Source: an uncultured Pseudomonadota bacterium (GTDB lineage: Bacteria > Myxococcota_A > UBA796 > SXON01). Taken from it: a stretch of DNA of 64,000 nt. The notes under the pieces are model-generated. The model was not told where the DNA came from. It was given only the letters and a program-made list of their open reading frames with translations, and did not search any database. The translations under genes were made by a program, and so were the position numbers. The stretch spans positions 1 through 64,000 of the forward strand of contig CAIXRH010000014.1 of the NCBI GenBank assembly GCA_903921785.1, written 5' to 3'. Numbering within the stretch: the first letter of the stretch is position 1; every line of letters starts with the position of its first letter. Below are positions 17,063 to 26,197 of this stretch, piece by piece.

Positions 17063-17791
17063 CTACCGGCGAGGGTTCGCGTCCACCCACTCCACGAAGC
17101 GGCGGATGATCGTCTGCGCGACCTCCGTGTCCGGCGACTCGGCCATCACCCGGTCGATCCGCGCGGCCTCCTCGGGGTCGCCGGAGTAGTGCTCGCGGTA
17201 GTAGTTCCAGCGCTCTGTCGTCGTCGCCTTGCGCAGCTCGGGGTGGAACTGCGCCGCCCAGAACGGAGCTCCTTCCACCTTGAACGCCTGATGGTAGGAC
17301 ACGCGACCGGTGGCGAGCAGCGTGACGCCCTTCGGGAGCCGGTCCACGTGGTCGTGGTGGCCGAGCTGGACGTCGAGCGTCGACGGGAGGTGATCGAAGA
17401 GCGGGTCGAGGGCCGCGGCCGCCGTGAGGTCCACCGGGAAGGCGCCGAGCTCCTGCCGGGCGTCGTCGCGGTTCACCTCGCCGCCGAGCGCGAGGGCGAG
17501 GCCCTGGAACCCGAAGCAGCTCGCCCAGGCCGGAATCTTACGATCCACGGTCTGAACCAGGCGATCCAGCATGTTGCGCACCCAGGGGTGGGTGTCGAGC
17601 ACGGAGTACGCGCCGCTGCCCCCGAAGAAGAGCAGGCCCGCCTCGTCGAGGAGGCGGTCATCGAGCTGGCCTTCGCTGGCGAAGGCGATCTCGAGGTCCG
17701 GGATCCCCGAAGACTCGACGAAGCACCTGTGCTCCTGAAAGGCCATGGGGTCATGGGGGTCCCGCAAGGAGACGAGCACGCGTCGGGTCAT
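17063..17791 (-). CDS. Class I glutamine amidotransferase domain protein
   Basis: The ATG at 17791 (residue 107 of the ORF-track frame) gives MTRRVLVSLRDPHDPMAF and 242 aa, a normal length for a stand-alone class I GATase. FFGGSGAYSVLD forms the oxyanion strand, ASCFGFQGLALALGG holds the nucleophile Cys, and AAQFHPELRK supplies the catalytic His and Glu. These proteins hydrolyse glutamine (or a gamma-glutamyl group) to release ammonia. Stand-alone members resemble GuaA-like amidotransferases whose substrates are often unknown. No synthetase partner is adjacent. It is divergent from the VWA lipoprotein gene across 94 bp, which must hold both promoters. Confidence 0.88.
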   Translation of the reverse strand: MTRRVLVSLRDPHDPMAFQEHRCFVESSGIPDLEIAFASEGQLDDRLLDEAGLLFFGGSGAYSVLDTHPWVRNMLDRLVQTVDRKIPAWASCFGFQGLALALGGEVNRDDARQELGAFPVDLTAAAALDPLFDHLPSTLDVQLGHHDHVDRLPKGVTLLATGRVSYHQAFKVEGAPFWAAQFHPELRKATTTERWNYYREHYSGDPEEAARIDRVMAESPDTEVAQTIIRRFVEWVDANPRR

Positions 17792-17885
17792 GGGCCCCGC
17801 GCCTAATTTCTTCAAGGCGTTTCGTCCCGAGGTGTAAGCGCGTGCAACGGGGCTCGTTGTCGCCGCGAATCCCCCCGGAGTCGTG

Positions 17886-20180
17886 ATGCTGTTCTCCCTG
17901 ATCCTCTGGTCCTGCGCCGCTCGTTCCGTCCCCACCGACGTCGCCCCCCCGGATGTCGACGCGAAGAACGGCACGATGGTCCCCGAAGCGGCCCCCGTGG
18001 CGAAGCCCGAGGTCCGGCTCCCCTCCGGCCAGCCGGTGGTCCGGGAGTGTTTCGCCGAGTCGCGCCGGGAGCGCGGCAGCGTGGGCAGCCGCTCGGGAAG
18101 TGGCGGCAAGGGTGGCGGCGGCTACGGCTCCGGCCCCGGTAGCAGCTCCTCCACCCGGTCGAAGTCGCCGGCCCCGATGACCGCCTCCGCGCCGCCCCCG
18201 CCCCCCGCCCCGAAGCCCACCGCCGCCCCCGCCAAGTCGGCGCCGAGCGCCTACGCCGCCGACGAGTCCGCCGCGGCGAGCGGCGCCGGCGGCTTGAGCT
18301 CGTACGAAACGCTCGGCAACGCCGGCCCCAGCGGCGGTGCGACGATGGGCGCCAACGCGGCCGGCGAGGGCAAGGGCGACAGTGGCGGCGGTCTCGCGAA
18401 GCAGAAGACCGCCCGCGCCACCAGCTCTCCCGCCGCCGACGCCGCCCCTGCCGCCGAGTACGCCCCCGCCGAGCCGGCGATGAGCCAGGGCCAGGCCGCG
18501 AGCACCGACAAGGACATGAAGTCCGGCGCGAAAAAGGAGACCGAAGACGCCAAGCCGCGCTCGATGACCCCGACCCCCGTGGTCGTCGCCGACCGCGAGG
18601 AAGCCGACCAGCCCGACGCCCGCTGGGACTGGGGCGGCGTGACCTACCTCAGCAACGACGACTCGATGTCGCTCGCGTCCGCCCAGCGCCTCCTCTGGGC
18701 CGTGCAGAACAAGGGCCCGGTCAAGACCAGCGAGATCCGCCCCCACGAGCTCCTCAACTACTTCAGCTTCGACACCAGCCCGGTCCCCGCCGGCGACACC
18801 TTCAGCGTGCTGGCCTCCGCCGAGCAGACCGACGCGCAGACGCTCTCCCTGGCCTTCGCGGTCAAGGGCGTCACCCCCGAGCGGAAGCCCCTCGACCTCA
18901 CGCTCGTCCTCGACCGTTCCGGCTCGATGGATGCCGAAGGTCGCATGGAGTACCTCAAGCGTGGCCTGACCAAGATGACCGACCAGCTCGAGCGCGGCGA
19001 TCGGGTCGACATCGTGCTCTTCGACGATGAAATCTGCTCCCCCCTGGAGAACTACGTCGTCGGCCGGGACGATCCGGCGCTGCTCGCCGGCGTCATCTCC
19101 GACCTCGCCCCCCGCGGCTCCACCGACCTCGATTCCGGCCTGCGTGAAGGCTACCGCGTCGCGAAGAGCCACGGTGAGGTCGAGGGCCGCAACCGCCGGA
19201 TGCTGCTCATCTCCGACGCGCTGCTCAACACCGGCGAGGTCAACCAGGACGTCGTCAGCGAGATCGGCAAGTCCTACGAGAGTTCGGGCATCCGCCTCTC
19301 CGCGATCGGCGTCGGCCGCGACTTCAACGACAAGGTCCTCGACATGCTCTCGGAGAAGGGCAAGGGCGCCTACGTGTACCTCGGGTCCGAAGCCGTCGTG
19401 GACCGCGTGTTCGGCGCCGGCTTCGGCTCGCTGACCCAGACCGTCGCCCACGACGTGCACTTCTCCCTCGACCTGCCCCCGTCGCTCGCCATGGAGAAGT
19501 TCTACGGCGAGGAGTCGAGCACCCACAAGGAGGACATCCAGCCGATCGACTACTACGCCGGGACCACCCAGCTCTTCGTGCAAGACCTCCACATGAAGGG
19601 CGGTCGCCCCGCGCGTAGCGAGTCGGTGAAGCTCACCGCCGAGTGGACCGACGTGGACACGGGGGAAGCCCGTACCCAGGTCTTCACCGCCTCGGTGGGC
19701 GACATCCTCGCCGCCGACCCGCACAACCTCCACAAGGGCCGCGCGCTCCTCGCCTGGACGGACATGATCACCGCCCGCAGCCTCGGCAACGACCCCTGCG
19801 GCGCCCCGTACCGCACCTGGGACGAGCGCATCGGCGACCTCGGCGACGACGCCGAGGTGGCCTGGCTCGACGGGCTGACCGCCCCCCTCTGCGGCCAGTC
19901 CCCGAGCACCCCCAAGCGCGTCGCGACCGTGCCCGGCGTCCCGTACAAGGTCAAGGTCGACGCGGACCAGGTGATCGCCGAGGTCGGCATCCAGTGCGCC
20001 GGCAAGACGCTCAGCGAGTCCCTCGCCGCGGGCAGCAACGTCGTCCGCTTCGACGCCCGCCCGGGCACCTGCCAGCTCGTGCTCTACGGAAACGTCCCGA
20101 TGTACGCCCAGGTCGACGTGCCCTCCACCGGCGGCGACATCCGTTGCGTTGTTCGGGGTGGCCGCTTGAGCTGCGGGTAG
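17886..20180 (+). CDS. VWA-domain lipoprotein, YfbK-like
   Basis: The ATG at 17886 is preferred to the GTG at 17883 for its spacing from CCGGAG. The N-terminus MLFSLILWSCAARS is a probable lipoprotein signal. Residues ~55-240 are a long low-complexity Gly/Ser/Ala/Pro linker. Residues ~255-310 (LLNYFSFDTSPVPAGDTFSVLASAEQ) match the YfbK N-terminal domain. A von Willebrand A domain follows with the MIDAS motif DRSGS (LTLVLDRSGSMDAEGRM), then a YfbK-like C-terminal region. Such proteins bind divalent cations and protein partners at the envelope; their physiological role is poorly defined. The 764-aa product appears monocistronic, with a hairpin 20 nt after the stop. Confidence 0.87.
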   Translation: MLFSLILWSCAARSVPTDVAPPDVDAKNGTMVPEAAPVAKPEVRLPSGQPVVRECFAESRRERGSVGSRSGSGGKGGGGYGSGPGSSSSTRSKSPAPMTASAPPPPPAPKPTAAPAKSAPSAYAADESAAASGAGGLSSYETLGNAGPSGGATMGANAAGEGKGDSGGGLAKQKTARATSSPAADAAPAAEYAPAEPAMSQGQAASTDKDMKSGAKKETEDAKPRSMTPTPVVVADREEADQPDARWDWGGVTYLSNDDSMSLASAQRLLWAVQNKGPVKTSEIRPHELLNYFSFDTSPVPAGDTFSVLASAEQTDAQTLSLAFAVKGVTPERKPLDLTLVLDRSGSMDAEGRMEYLKRGLTKMTDQLERGDRVDIVLFDDEICSPLENYVVGRDDPALLAGVISDLAPRGSTDLDSGLREGYRVAKSHGEVEGRNRRMLLISDALLNTGEVNQDVVSEIGKSYESSGIRLSAIGVGRDFNDKVLDMLSEKGKGAYVYLGSEAVVDRVFGAGFGSLTQTVAHDVHFSLDLPPSLAMEKFYGEESSTHKEDIQPIDYYAGTTQLFVQDLHMKGGRPARSESVKLTAEWTDVDTGEARTQVFTASVGDILAADPHNLHKGRALLAWTDMITARSLGNDPCGAPYRTWDERIGDLGDDAEVAWLDGLTAPLCGQSPSTPKRVATVPGVPYKVKVDADQVIAEVGIQCAGKTLSESLAAGSNVVRFDARPGTCQLVLYGNVPMYAQVDVPSTGGDIRCVVRGGRLSCG

Positions 20181-20198
20181 TCGGCGGCCTCCGCGTCG

Positions 20199-20228
20199 CG
20201 GGCCCCGGGGGTTGCCCCCCGGGGTCCG
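20199..20228 (+). terminator. Hairpin after the VWA gene, terminator-like without U-tract
   Basis: GGGCCCCGGGGG, a three-base loop (TTG) and CCCCCCGGGGTCC form a long GC-rich hairpin with one mismatch, about 20 nt after the VWA stop. There is no T run, so termination is only suggested. Confidence 0.45.
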
Positions 20229-20272
20229 CTCGCGACTCGGTTCGTGGTATCCTCCGCCGCGCGGAGGTTCGG

Positions 20273-20962
20273 ATGTCGATCGTGTTTCTCGTTGTTTCCA
20301 TGGCCCACGCCGAGAACTGGGACGGGGTGTACAGCGTCATCTCGAAGGAGGGCGCCTGGACGAATCAGGCCATCCTCCTCAGCCACGGCGCCACCGGCGG
20401 GGGCGGGATCCCCGGTGTCGCGCTCACCGAGGCGTACTGCACGCCCGACACCTTCCGGTGGCCCCAGGTGATCGCCGCGGGGAGCACGGCAAGCTGGATT
20501 GTCTTCCCCCTCAAGGACGCCGATCCGGGGACGAGCATCACCTGCACGGATCACGTGGACTCGTCCACCAAGCGGACCTTCACGATCACCCCGTGCAGCG
20601 GCGGCGGGTGCCCGGCGGTCAGCGGCGCAGGTCCATGGATCGCGCCGGCCTCCAGCACGCCGATCGTGAGCCTGAAGCCCGGCCTCTACCACGTGACCTC
20701 CCACCGGGAGGACACCTCCGGCACCCGCACGAGCGCCACCGCGGACATGTTCGTCCGGCCCACCGCCAACGCAAACGAGCACCTGGAGACCTGGTGTGTC
20801 GGCAGCGGGTTCCTCTGGCCGCAGATGAGCCAGAGCACCGGCGGCGTCACCTACAAGCGCACGTGGTTGGAGTACACGGTTGACGCGACGAACGGCGCCC
20901 CCGCGACCGTCACCTGCCCGGGCGGCACCACCCGCGCCGACTTCAAGTACACGATCGACTGA
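20273..20962 (+). CDS. Small secreted protein of unknown function
   Basis: The ATG at 20273 follows GCGGAGG and gives a short signal MSIVFLVVSMAHA with cleavage before ENWDG. The ORF track's start lies inside the VWA gene. The 229-aa product is rich in Gly/Thr/Ser/Trp and contains several Cys (EAYCTPDTF, TCTDHVD, CSGGGCP, TWCVGSGFLWP, VTCPGG), suggesting disulfides in the periplasm or outside the cell. Two internal halves repeat a pattern: a Cys-(x)n-F-x-WPQ motif occurs as CTPDTFRWPQ and CVGSGFLWPQ. This hints at a duplicated beta domain. No known family recognised. It converges tail to tail on the kinase gene with 6 nt between stops. Confidence 0.7.
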   Translation: MSIVFLVVSMAHAENWDGVYSVISKEGAWTNQAILLSHGATGGGGIPGVALTEAYCTPDTFRWPQVIAAGSTASWIVFPLKDADPGTSITCTDHVDSSTKRTFTITPCSGGGCPAVSGAGPWIAPASSTPIVSLKPGLYHVTSHREDTSGTRTSATADMFVRPTANANEHLETWCVGSGFLWPQMSQSTGGVTYKRTWLEYTVDATNGAPATVTCPGGTTRADFKYTID

Positions 20963-20968
20963 GCGCGA

Positions 20969-23900
20969 TCAGGCGGGTGGCGTTCGGCCACCCGCTGCGT
21001 CCCCCGAGGGCGCAGCGGCGAGGTACCGGAGGATCTCGCCGCGGTCGAGGACCTCGAGGCGCACCCCGCCGGGCACGGGCTCGAGGCTGGGGCGGTCCAC
21101 GCTGGCCACCAGGGCAGGTTGGGTGATCGCGACCAACGCCAGGACCTGGAGGTGGATCCGCGGGTGCGAGGTCGTGGCCTCGCGGATGAGCTCGACGGGG
21201 TCCACGGAGGGGCCGCCGCAGGCCACGACCAGCGCCCCGGCCAGCAGCGCGGCCCCCGGCCGGTTCACCGCCCGCGCGGCAGCCGCCGACTCCGTGGCCC
21301 GGAGGATGCAAAGGGCGGCGTCGCCCTTCCGCCACGCCACGGCGGCGGCGGACAGGCAGAGGTTGGCGTGCACCAGGTCCTCGCCCACCAGGGCCGAGGC
21401 CGCGACCGTCTCGTCGTCGATGGCCTGCGTGAGCCGACCCAGGCGGTACTCGGCGCAGACCTGGAGGACGAAGCCCCACCGTTCGAACATCGGCAGCCGG
21501 AGATGGCGCGCCGCGAGGGTGAGGCGCTCGGCGACCTCCTGGGCCTCCGCGGACCGGAAGCTGTCCAGGAGCGCCACGGCGAGGTTGGTGTTCGCGACGA
21601 TCCGGCGGAGCGGCGTCGGCGCGAGGGCGAGGGACTCGGCGTGCCAGTGCGCTGCGGCCGGGAAGTCTCCAGCGGCGTAGGCCGCGAGGCCGCGCCAGCT
21701 CGCGAAGCGGGATCGACCGGCGGCGCTCATCGCGGCGCCCCCGTCCAGCTCGTCGAGAAGGGCGGAGATGGGCCGGGTCTGGCCCAGGTTGGCGCAGCGC
21801 ACGAGCACCGCCTGCCGCGTTCCCTCCAGGGTTTCGTGCTCGAACGGGCCCAGCGCCTCCGCGGCCGCGGCGGCCTCCGCCCAGCGGCCGCGCGTCGCAT
21901 CCGCGACCGCCCGGGCGAGGCGCGCGAGGGAGAGGGCGAGCGGGTCGCCGCGCCGCTCGGCGTACCGCGCGGTGTCCTCCGCCGCCGCGAAGCTGAAGTC
22001 CGAGAGCGCCACCCCGACGTGGCCGACGAGCGCCTGGCTCTCGAGGTCCTCCCGGTTCGCGCCGCGCGCGGCGCGGATGGCGGCCGCGTACAGCCCCTTC
22101 GCGCGCCCGAGGCGGGCAATGTCGGCGAACGACTCCGCGGCCTCCAACGCGGCCGCCACCGCGGGCTCGACCTCGGCGCAGGCGAGCCAGTGGCGCATCC
22201 GCGACTCGGGTTCGTCGGCCCGGGCCGCCGCCAACTGCCGGTGCATCCCGGCGATGCGCTCCTCGGGGAGGTCGTCGAGGTGCGCGGGGATCACGCTGGC
22301 CTCGACCCGGCCGTCCGCACGACGGTGCGCGTGCCCGAGGGCCTCGAGCTCCTGAAGCTCGAGCTCCAGCTCCCACACCGGAATCCCCATGGCGGCGCCG
22401 AGCGTCTCCATCCGCACCGGGCCGGCGAGCACCATCCAGGCGAGCACCTCGAGCAGCGGCGCCTCCAGCTTCAGAGGAACCGCGCCGCCGAGGCCGTGGA
22501 TCGCGATGCCCGGCCAGGCCTCCAGCTCGTCGAGTTGGGTCCGGCTCAGCGTGAGGCGCGGGGGGGCGCCCGCCGTGTCCCACGCCGCCCGACCGACCGC
22601 CAACCAGGTGCGGAGCTCGCGCTCGATCCGCACGGGAAGCCCCTGGGTGCGCAGGTAGAGGAGGCGGGCGCCGTCCTCGGCGAGGTGCAGGAAGGGATCC
22701 GGCCCGACGAAGAGGACGCGCAGGGCGTCCGCCGAGAGCGGCTCAAGCACCTCGGCGCCCGGCCGCCGGGCCACGATCGCGAGACCGCCGGCGGCGAAGC
22801 AGCGGTCCACCACTCGCCGCGTCCAACTGTCGTGCGCGTCGAGGTCGTCCACCAGCACGCGGAGCCCTCCGCGCAGCAGGGCGTCGAGCCGCTCGGCGGC
22901 GGCCGCGAGCCCACCCATGCCCTCGGGGAGCGCGCCGATGACCGGGAAGAGCCCCGAGAACGGACGATCGCCCGGCGTGAGCGCGACCACCGTGTGGCCC
23001 GCCGCCTCCAGCCGGGCCCGGAGCTGCGCCAGCAGCCGCGTCTTGCCCGTGCCCGCGCCGCCCGTCACCGCGAAGCTCCCGCCCTCCACCAGGGCATTGA
23101 ACGCCCGCTCCACGCACGCCTCGCGCCCGATGAACGGGATGGGGATCGGCGGCGCCAACGGCGCCCCGAGGACCTCCGCCAGACGCTCCGCGACCGCGCG
23201 CGCCGACACGGGCCGCCGCTCGGGTTGCCGCTCCAACAGCGCCGCGACCACCTGGTTGAGCTCGTCCGGCACCCCCTCGATCGGCGCACGCGGAAGCTCA
23301 ACATCCTCGCCGCGGAGGAGCGCGCGGAGGCCTTCCCCGGAGGGGCGACGCCAATGCCCGCCGAGCGCCTCGTACAGCATGACCCCCAGGGAGTAGAGAT
23401 CGGCGCGTAGATCCGGCAGACAGCCCCGAAGCTGCTCCGGCGCGAGATAGCCGACGGTCCCGACGATGCCCCCGGCCTCCGTCACGGGCTCCGCGAGGGG
23501 CTCTCCGCGAGCGAGCCCGAAGTCGAGGAGCACCACCCGCCCGTCGGGCTCCACGATCACGTTGGCGGGCTTGAGGTCGCGGTGGACCACACCCAGCGTG
23601 TGCACGCGGTCGAGGGTCTCGCACAGCGCGAGGGTGCGCCGAACCACCAGGGGCCAGTCCCCCTGCTCCATCGCCCCTGGGAACGCCGCCCCCGTGAGCA
23701 GCTCCATCGCGAGGTAGGGTTCGCCGTCCACCTCCCCGACATCGAAGAGTCTCACCACCCCCGGGAGCTGGAGCATGCGGAGCGCCGCCACCTCGCGCCG
23801 CACCCGAGCGCGGTGCGAGGTGGAGTAGACGAAAACCCGCTTGAGCGCCACGGGCGCGTCGGTGTCCACGTCGTGAGCCCGCCACACGACCCCGCTGCCG

Positions 23901-23977
23901 CCGCTGCCGATGGTGTGAAGGAGCCGGTAGCGGGCGTCGAACAGCGTCCGGCGCGCTTCGGCCGTCAGGTCCGCCAT
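20969..23977 (-). CDS. Ser/Thr protein kinase fused to a STAND-type AAA/helical-repeat region
   Basis: This 1002-aa protein has an N-terminal Hanks-type kinase domain (residues ~15-265): glycine loop IGSGGSG, VALK lysine, VVHRDLKPANV catalytic loop, LLDFGLARG and LAPEQLRG. All catalytic residues are present. Around residue 300 a P-loop ATPase begins (FAVTGGAGTGKTRLL), with a Walker-B-like LRVLVDDLDAHD. The remainder (~residues 520-980) is helical and Ala/Leu/Glu-rich, TPR-like. This kinase-plus-MalT/STAND layout is common among large-genome bacteria such as myxobacteria and couples ligand sensing to phosphorylation. No transmembrane segment is evident, so it should be cytoplasmic. It starts 9 nt after the upstream Cys-rich gene and is probably the last gene of that minus-strand run. 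Confidence 0.9.
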   Translation of the reverse strand: MADLTAEARRTLFDARYRLLHTIGSGGSGVVWRAHDVDTDAPVALKRVFVYSTSHRARVRREVAALRMLQLPGVVRLFDVGEVDGEPYLAMELLTGAAFPGAMEQGDWPLVVRRTLALCETLDRVHTLGVVHRDLKPANVIVEPDGRVVLLDFGLARGEPLAEPVTEAGGIVGTVGYLAPEQLRGCLPDLRADLYSLGVMLYEALGGHWRRPSGEGLRALLRGEDVELPRAPIEGVPDELNQVVAALLERQPERRPVSARAVAERLAEVLGAPLAPPIPIPFIGREACVERAFNALVEGGSFAVTGGAGTGKTRLLAQLRARLEAAGHTVVALTPGDRPFSGLFPVIGALPEGMGGLAAAAERLDALLRGGLRVLVDDLDAHDSWTRRVVDRCFAAGGLAIVARRPGAEVLEPLSADALRVLFVGPDPFLHLAEDGARLLYLRTQGLPVRIERELRTWLAVGRAAWDTAGAPPRLTLSRTQLDELEAWPGIAIHGLGGAVPLKLEAPLLEVLAWMVLAGPVRMETLGAAMGIPVWELELELQELEALGHAHRRADGRVEASVIPAHLDDLPEERIAGMHRQLAAARADEPESRMRHWLACAEVEPAVAAALEAAESFADIARLGRAKGLYAAAIRAARGANREDLESQALVGHVGVALSDFSFAAAEDTARYAERRGDPLALSLARLARAVADATRGRWAEAAAAAEALGPFEHETLEGTRQAVLVRCANLGQTRPISALLDELDGGAAMSAAGRSRFASWRGLAAYAAGDFPAAAHWHAESLALAPTPLRRIVANTNLAVALLDSFRSAEAQEVAERLTLAARHLRLPMFERWGFVLQVCAEYRLGRLTQAIDDETVAASALVGEDLVHANLCLSAAAVAWRKGDAALCILRATESAAAARAVNRPGAALLAGALVVACGGPSVDPVELIREATTSHPRIHLQVLALVAITQPALVASVDRPSLEPVPGGVRLEVLDRGEILRYLAAAPSGDAAGGRTPPA

Positions 23978-23986
23978 GCCGTCCGG

Positions 23987-24526
23987 TTAACGCCGCGACC
24001 GCCAGCGTGCGCATTCATCGCTGAGAACCTCCGTCCACACGGCGCCAGCTTCCCGATCACGCCCGCACTCGGTGAACGTGACGTAGCCCGGGTACGCGGA
24101 GGTGCGATCCCAGTCCTCGGCAGGGTCGGCCGGAGGCGGTAGCAGATGATCCGCGTTTTCACGAAGGGGGTGGAGCCAGCAGGCTCGAGGTTTGTACGCC
24201 CAACGATCGAGCCCGTCGGCCTCGGCGAGCACCTGGAGCGCACATCGGGCATCCGGGAGACAGAACACACAACGCGTGCGCGGAAAGTGCGCAGGGAAAT
24301 CGGGGGATCGATACGCGTGGGGGCGCGTCGCCGTCTTGTGCGCGCCGTCCGCGGACTCCAGGAATCGGTCTGGGAGACCCGGAAAATCGCCGCGACGGCG
24401 GAAGACGAGCCGGCGTAGGGCGCGAGCCTCCTCCGGCTCAAGCCACGCACCGTCGTGGCAGCACATCCCCTCACACACCGCGAGGTCGCAGGCTTTGAGC
24501 TTCGCGGGCGTCACGGGCGCCGCCAA
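23987..24526 (-). CDS. Cys-rich protein of the YkgJ/DUF3109-like type
   Basis: The 179-aa product has an N-terminal cluster ACDLAVCEGMCCHDGAWL and further pairs CVFCLPDARCALQ, ACWLHP and ECGRD. This resembles proteins of the YkgJ / DUF3109 group, proposed to bind zinc or an iron-sulfur cluster. Family membership is a judgement from the Cys spacing, and biochemical function is unknown. Its first 16 nt overlap the 3' end of the acetyltransferase gene, and the kinase gene begins 9 nt after its stop, so it belongs to a tightly packed minus-strand operon. ATG at 24526 used. Confidence 0.65.
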   Translation of the reverse strand: MAAPVTPAKLKACDLAVCEGMCCHDGAWLEPEEARALRRLVFRRRGDFPGLPDRFLESADGAHKTATRPHAYRSPDFPAHFPRTRCVFCLPDARCALQVLAEADGLDRWAYKPRACWLHPLRENADHLLPPPADPAEDWDRTSAYPGYVTFTECGRDREAGAVWTEVLSDECARWRSRR

Positions 24527-25023
24527 TCTGTGAAACCCAGGGCCAGCTCCAAGGAGTCACGCCACTCGCCGCGGAGCTCGAGCGTACGCGGGACGTGGCG
24601 AAGCACCCGGAACCCGAGCCCGGTGAGCAGCCGCAGGCACCGCCGGTTCTCCGGGTCCACCTCGGCGTGGAGCTCGGTGAAGGCCCGAGGTCCGAAGCCG
24701 TGAGCCACGAGCGCCTGGAGCGCCTCGCGCGCGATGCCCTGCCCGTGCTGGTCACGACGGAGCAAGAACCCGAGCTCCGACGCCCGCCAGAAGCCGGCCT
24801 TGCCGACCACCACGCCATCACGCTCCACCACAAAGTCGTCTGGGCCGGACCCGTCGACGTAGCCGTGCATCATCCGGCGCACGAAGCTGGCCGTATCTTC
24901 CACCGACGGATGAGGCTCCGTGGACCAGTAGCGCATGACCTCGGGGTCCGACATCGCCAGGAACAAGGACGGAGCATCGTCGACCGTCGCATGGCGGAGA
25001 CGGAGGCGCTCGGTGAGGATCAC
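24511..25023 (-). CDS. GNAT-family N-acetyltransferase (RimJ/RimL-like)
   Basis: This 170-aa protein starts with a GTG at 25023 that overlaps the previous stop (GTGA). MILTERLRLRHATVDDAPSLF is the classic RimJ/RimL beginning. ELGFLLRRDQHGQGIAREALQALVAHGF carries the acetyl-CoA pyrophosphate-binding loop (RRxxxGxG variant), and EVDPENRRCLRLLTGLGFRV is the conserved motif B region. It should transfer acetyl from acetyl-CoA to a protein N-terminus or small amine in the cytoplasm. The substrate is unknown. It sits between a YdcF-like gene and a Cys-rich gene with overlaps at both ends. Confidence 0.88.
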   Translation of the reverse strand: MILTERLRLRHATVDDAPSLFLAMSDPEVMRYWSTEPHPSVEDTASFVRRMMHGYVDGSGPDDFVVERDGVVVGKAGFWRASELGFLLRRDQHGQGIAREALQALVAHGFGPRAFTELHAEVDPENRRCLRLLTGLGFRVLRHVPRTLELRGEWRDSLELALGFTDWRRP

Positions 25024-25595
25024 CGGCCTTCCGCCCGGGCAAGCGCCATCGACCCCGCGTCGCGGGCGAGGAGGCGCCAGCGGTCAAAGGGCCGTCCCCA
25101 GGCGGGCGAGCGCACCGCCCACGCGACCGCCTCCGGGAAGCCCACCCGCCGCGCCAGGAGCAGCGCCCGGGCCACGTGGAACGGCTCCGTGACCAGGATC
25201 ACCCGCCGCGCGTCGGGGAGCAGTCCGCGGGCGAAGAGTAGGTTTCCATGGGTGTTCCGACTCTTCTCCTCCAGGAGGATCACCGAGTCGGGAACCCCCG
25301 CCGCCAAGAGGATCTCCCGAGCCACCACGGCCTCCCCCGGCGGACCCGCGTGGTGTGCGCCCGTCGTGACCACCCACGGCGCCCGACCCGCGTGATAGAG
25401 TTCGGCCGCGCCCTCCGCCCGAGATCGAAGCGAACCGCTCGCGACGCCCCCGGGCAGGACCCTGGCGCCGAGGACGATGATCGCGTCCGCCGTCCCCTCC
25501 GCCGGTGCGAGCTTCGTCCCCGCCCACACCGCCGATACCGCGGCGGGCAGCTCCGTCACCGCGCGCAGGGGCAGGGCCGGGTCCCAGCGCCGCAT
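25020..25595 (-). CDS. YdcF-family (DUF218) protein
   Basis: The 191-aa product contains TADAIIVLGARVLPGGVAS, RAEGAAELYHAGRAPWVVTTGA, EEKSRNTHGNLLFARGLL and ILVTEPFHVARALLLARRVGF. This is the ordered motif set of the DUF218/YdcF family (SanA/ElyC-like), proteins linked to envelope polysaccharide metabolism or S-adenosylmethionine binding. Most relatives have an N-terminal membrane anchor; none is obvious here, so this one may be soluble. It starts at the last base of the preceding gene's stop (TGATG) and overlaps the next by GTGA. Confidence 0.85.
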   Translation of the reverse strand: MRRWDPALPLRAVTELPAAVSAVWAGTKLAPAEGTADAIIVLGARVLPGGVASGSLRSRAEGAAELYHAGRAPWVVTTGAHHAGPPGEAVVAREILLAAGVPDSVILLEEKSRNTHGNLLFARGLLPDARRVILVTEPFHVARALLLARRVGFPEAVAWAVRSPAWGRPFDRWRLLARDAGSMALARAEGR

Positions 25596-26197
25596 CAGGT
25601 CTTCGGACGCCGCAGATACCAGGCAGCGCCGCCGATACCGAGGAGCACGAGCACCGCGGGGATGAGCTTCTCCAACGCGCCTTCGCCGAGGAGCCCGTCG
25701 ATCCGGGCGGTCAGCGATTCATCGGGGGGGACGGTCGCGTCCACCACCACGGAGGTGGGGCGCGGCTTCTCCATCAGCGCGATCTGCTCCTTGTCCCCCG
25801 GCTTCAGCCGCCCGTCGGTGTAGGTGGCGACCGGGGTGTACCAGGCGAACTGCTTGAACACCGCCGCGTGCTCGGGGACGGGGCTCGGCCGGCCACGACG
25901 CGCCCGAACGCCGTCCGCGATGAGGCGCCGGTCGGCGGGCGAGAGCTTCTCCACGTAGACCGGGTTGAACGGGGTGTCCGCGCGCTGGAGCATCCACATC
26001 GCCAGCGCCCGACTCAGCCGTGGGTCGCTCGGGTACTCGAGGAGCTCGGTGACGATGCTGGTCGCCGCCTCGTCCGTCTCGATGAGGCACTTGTAGGCCA
26101 TCGGCGAACCGTGTTCGCGGACGTCCACCAGCGCGGTGGGGACGGAGCACGGCTCGTCGGCCAGGGCGAACGAAGCGCCGAGGAGGAGGGCGATCAT
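25595..26197 (-). CDS. Membrane-anchored exported protein, unknown function
   Basis: The ATG at 26197 overlaps the glpK stop (ATGA) and gives a signal peptide [16 protein letters not shown]; the ORF track begins inside glpK. The 200-aa product has a middle region without recognised domains and a C-terminal transmembrane segment ([18 protein letters not shown]) followed by RRPKT. It therefore probably lies in the periplasm anchored at its C-terminus. Despite the coupling to glpK there is no sequence link to glycerol metabolism. The next gene (YdcF-like) starts within its stop codon. Confidence 0.7.
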   Translation of the reverse strand: MIALLLGASFALADEPCSVPTALVDVREHGSPMAYKCLIETDEAATSIVTELLEYPSDPRLSRALAMWMLQRADTPFNPVYVEKLSPADRRLIADGVRARRGRPSPVPEHAAVFKQFAWYTPVATYTDGRLKPGDKEQIALMEKPRPTSVVVDATVPPDESLTARIDGLLGEGALEKLIPAVLVLLGIGGAAWYLRRPKT

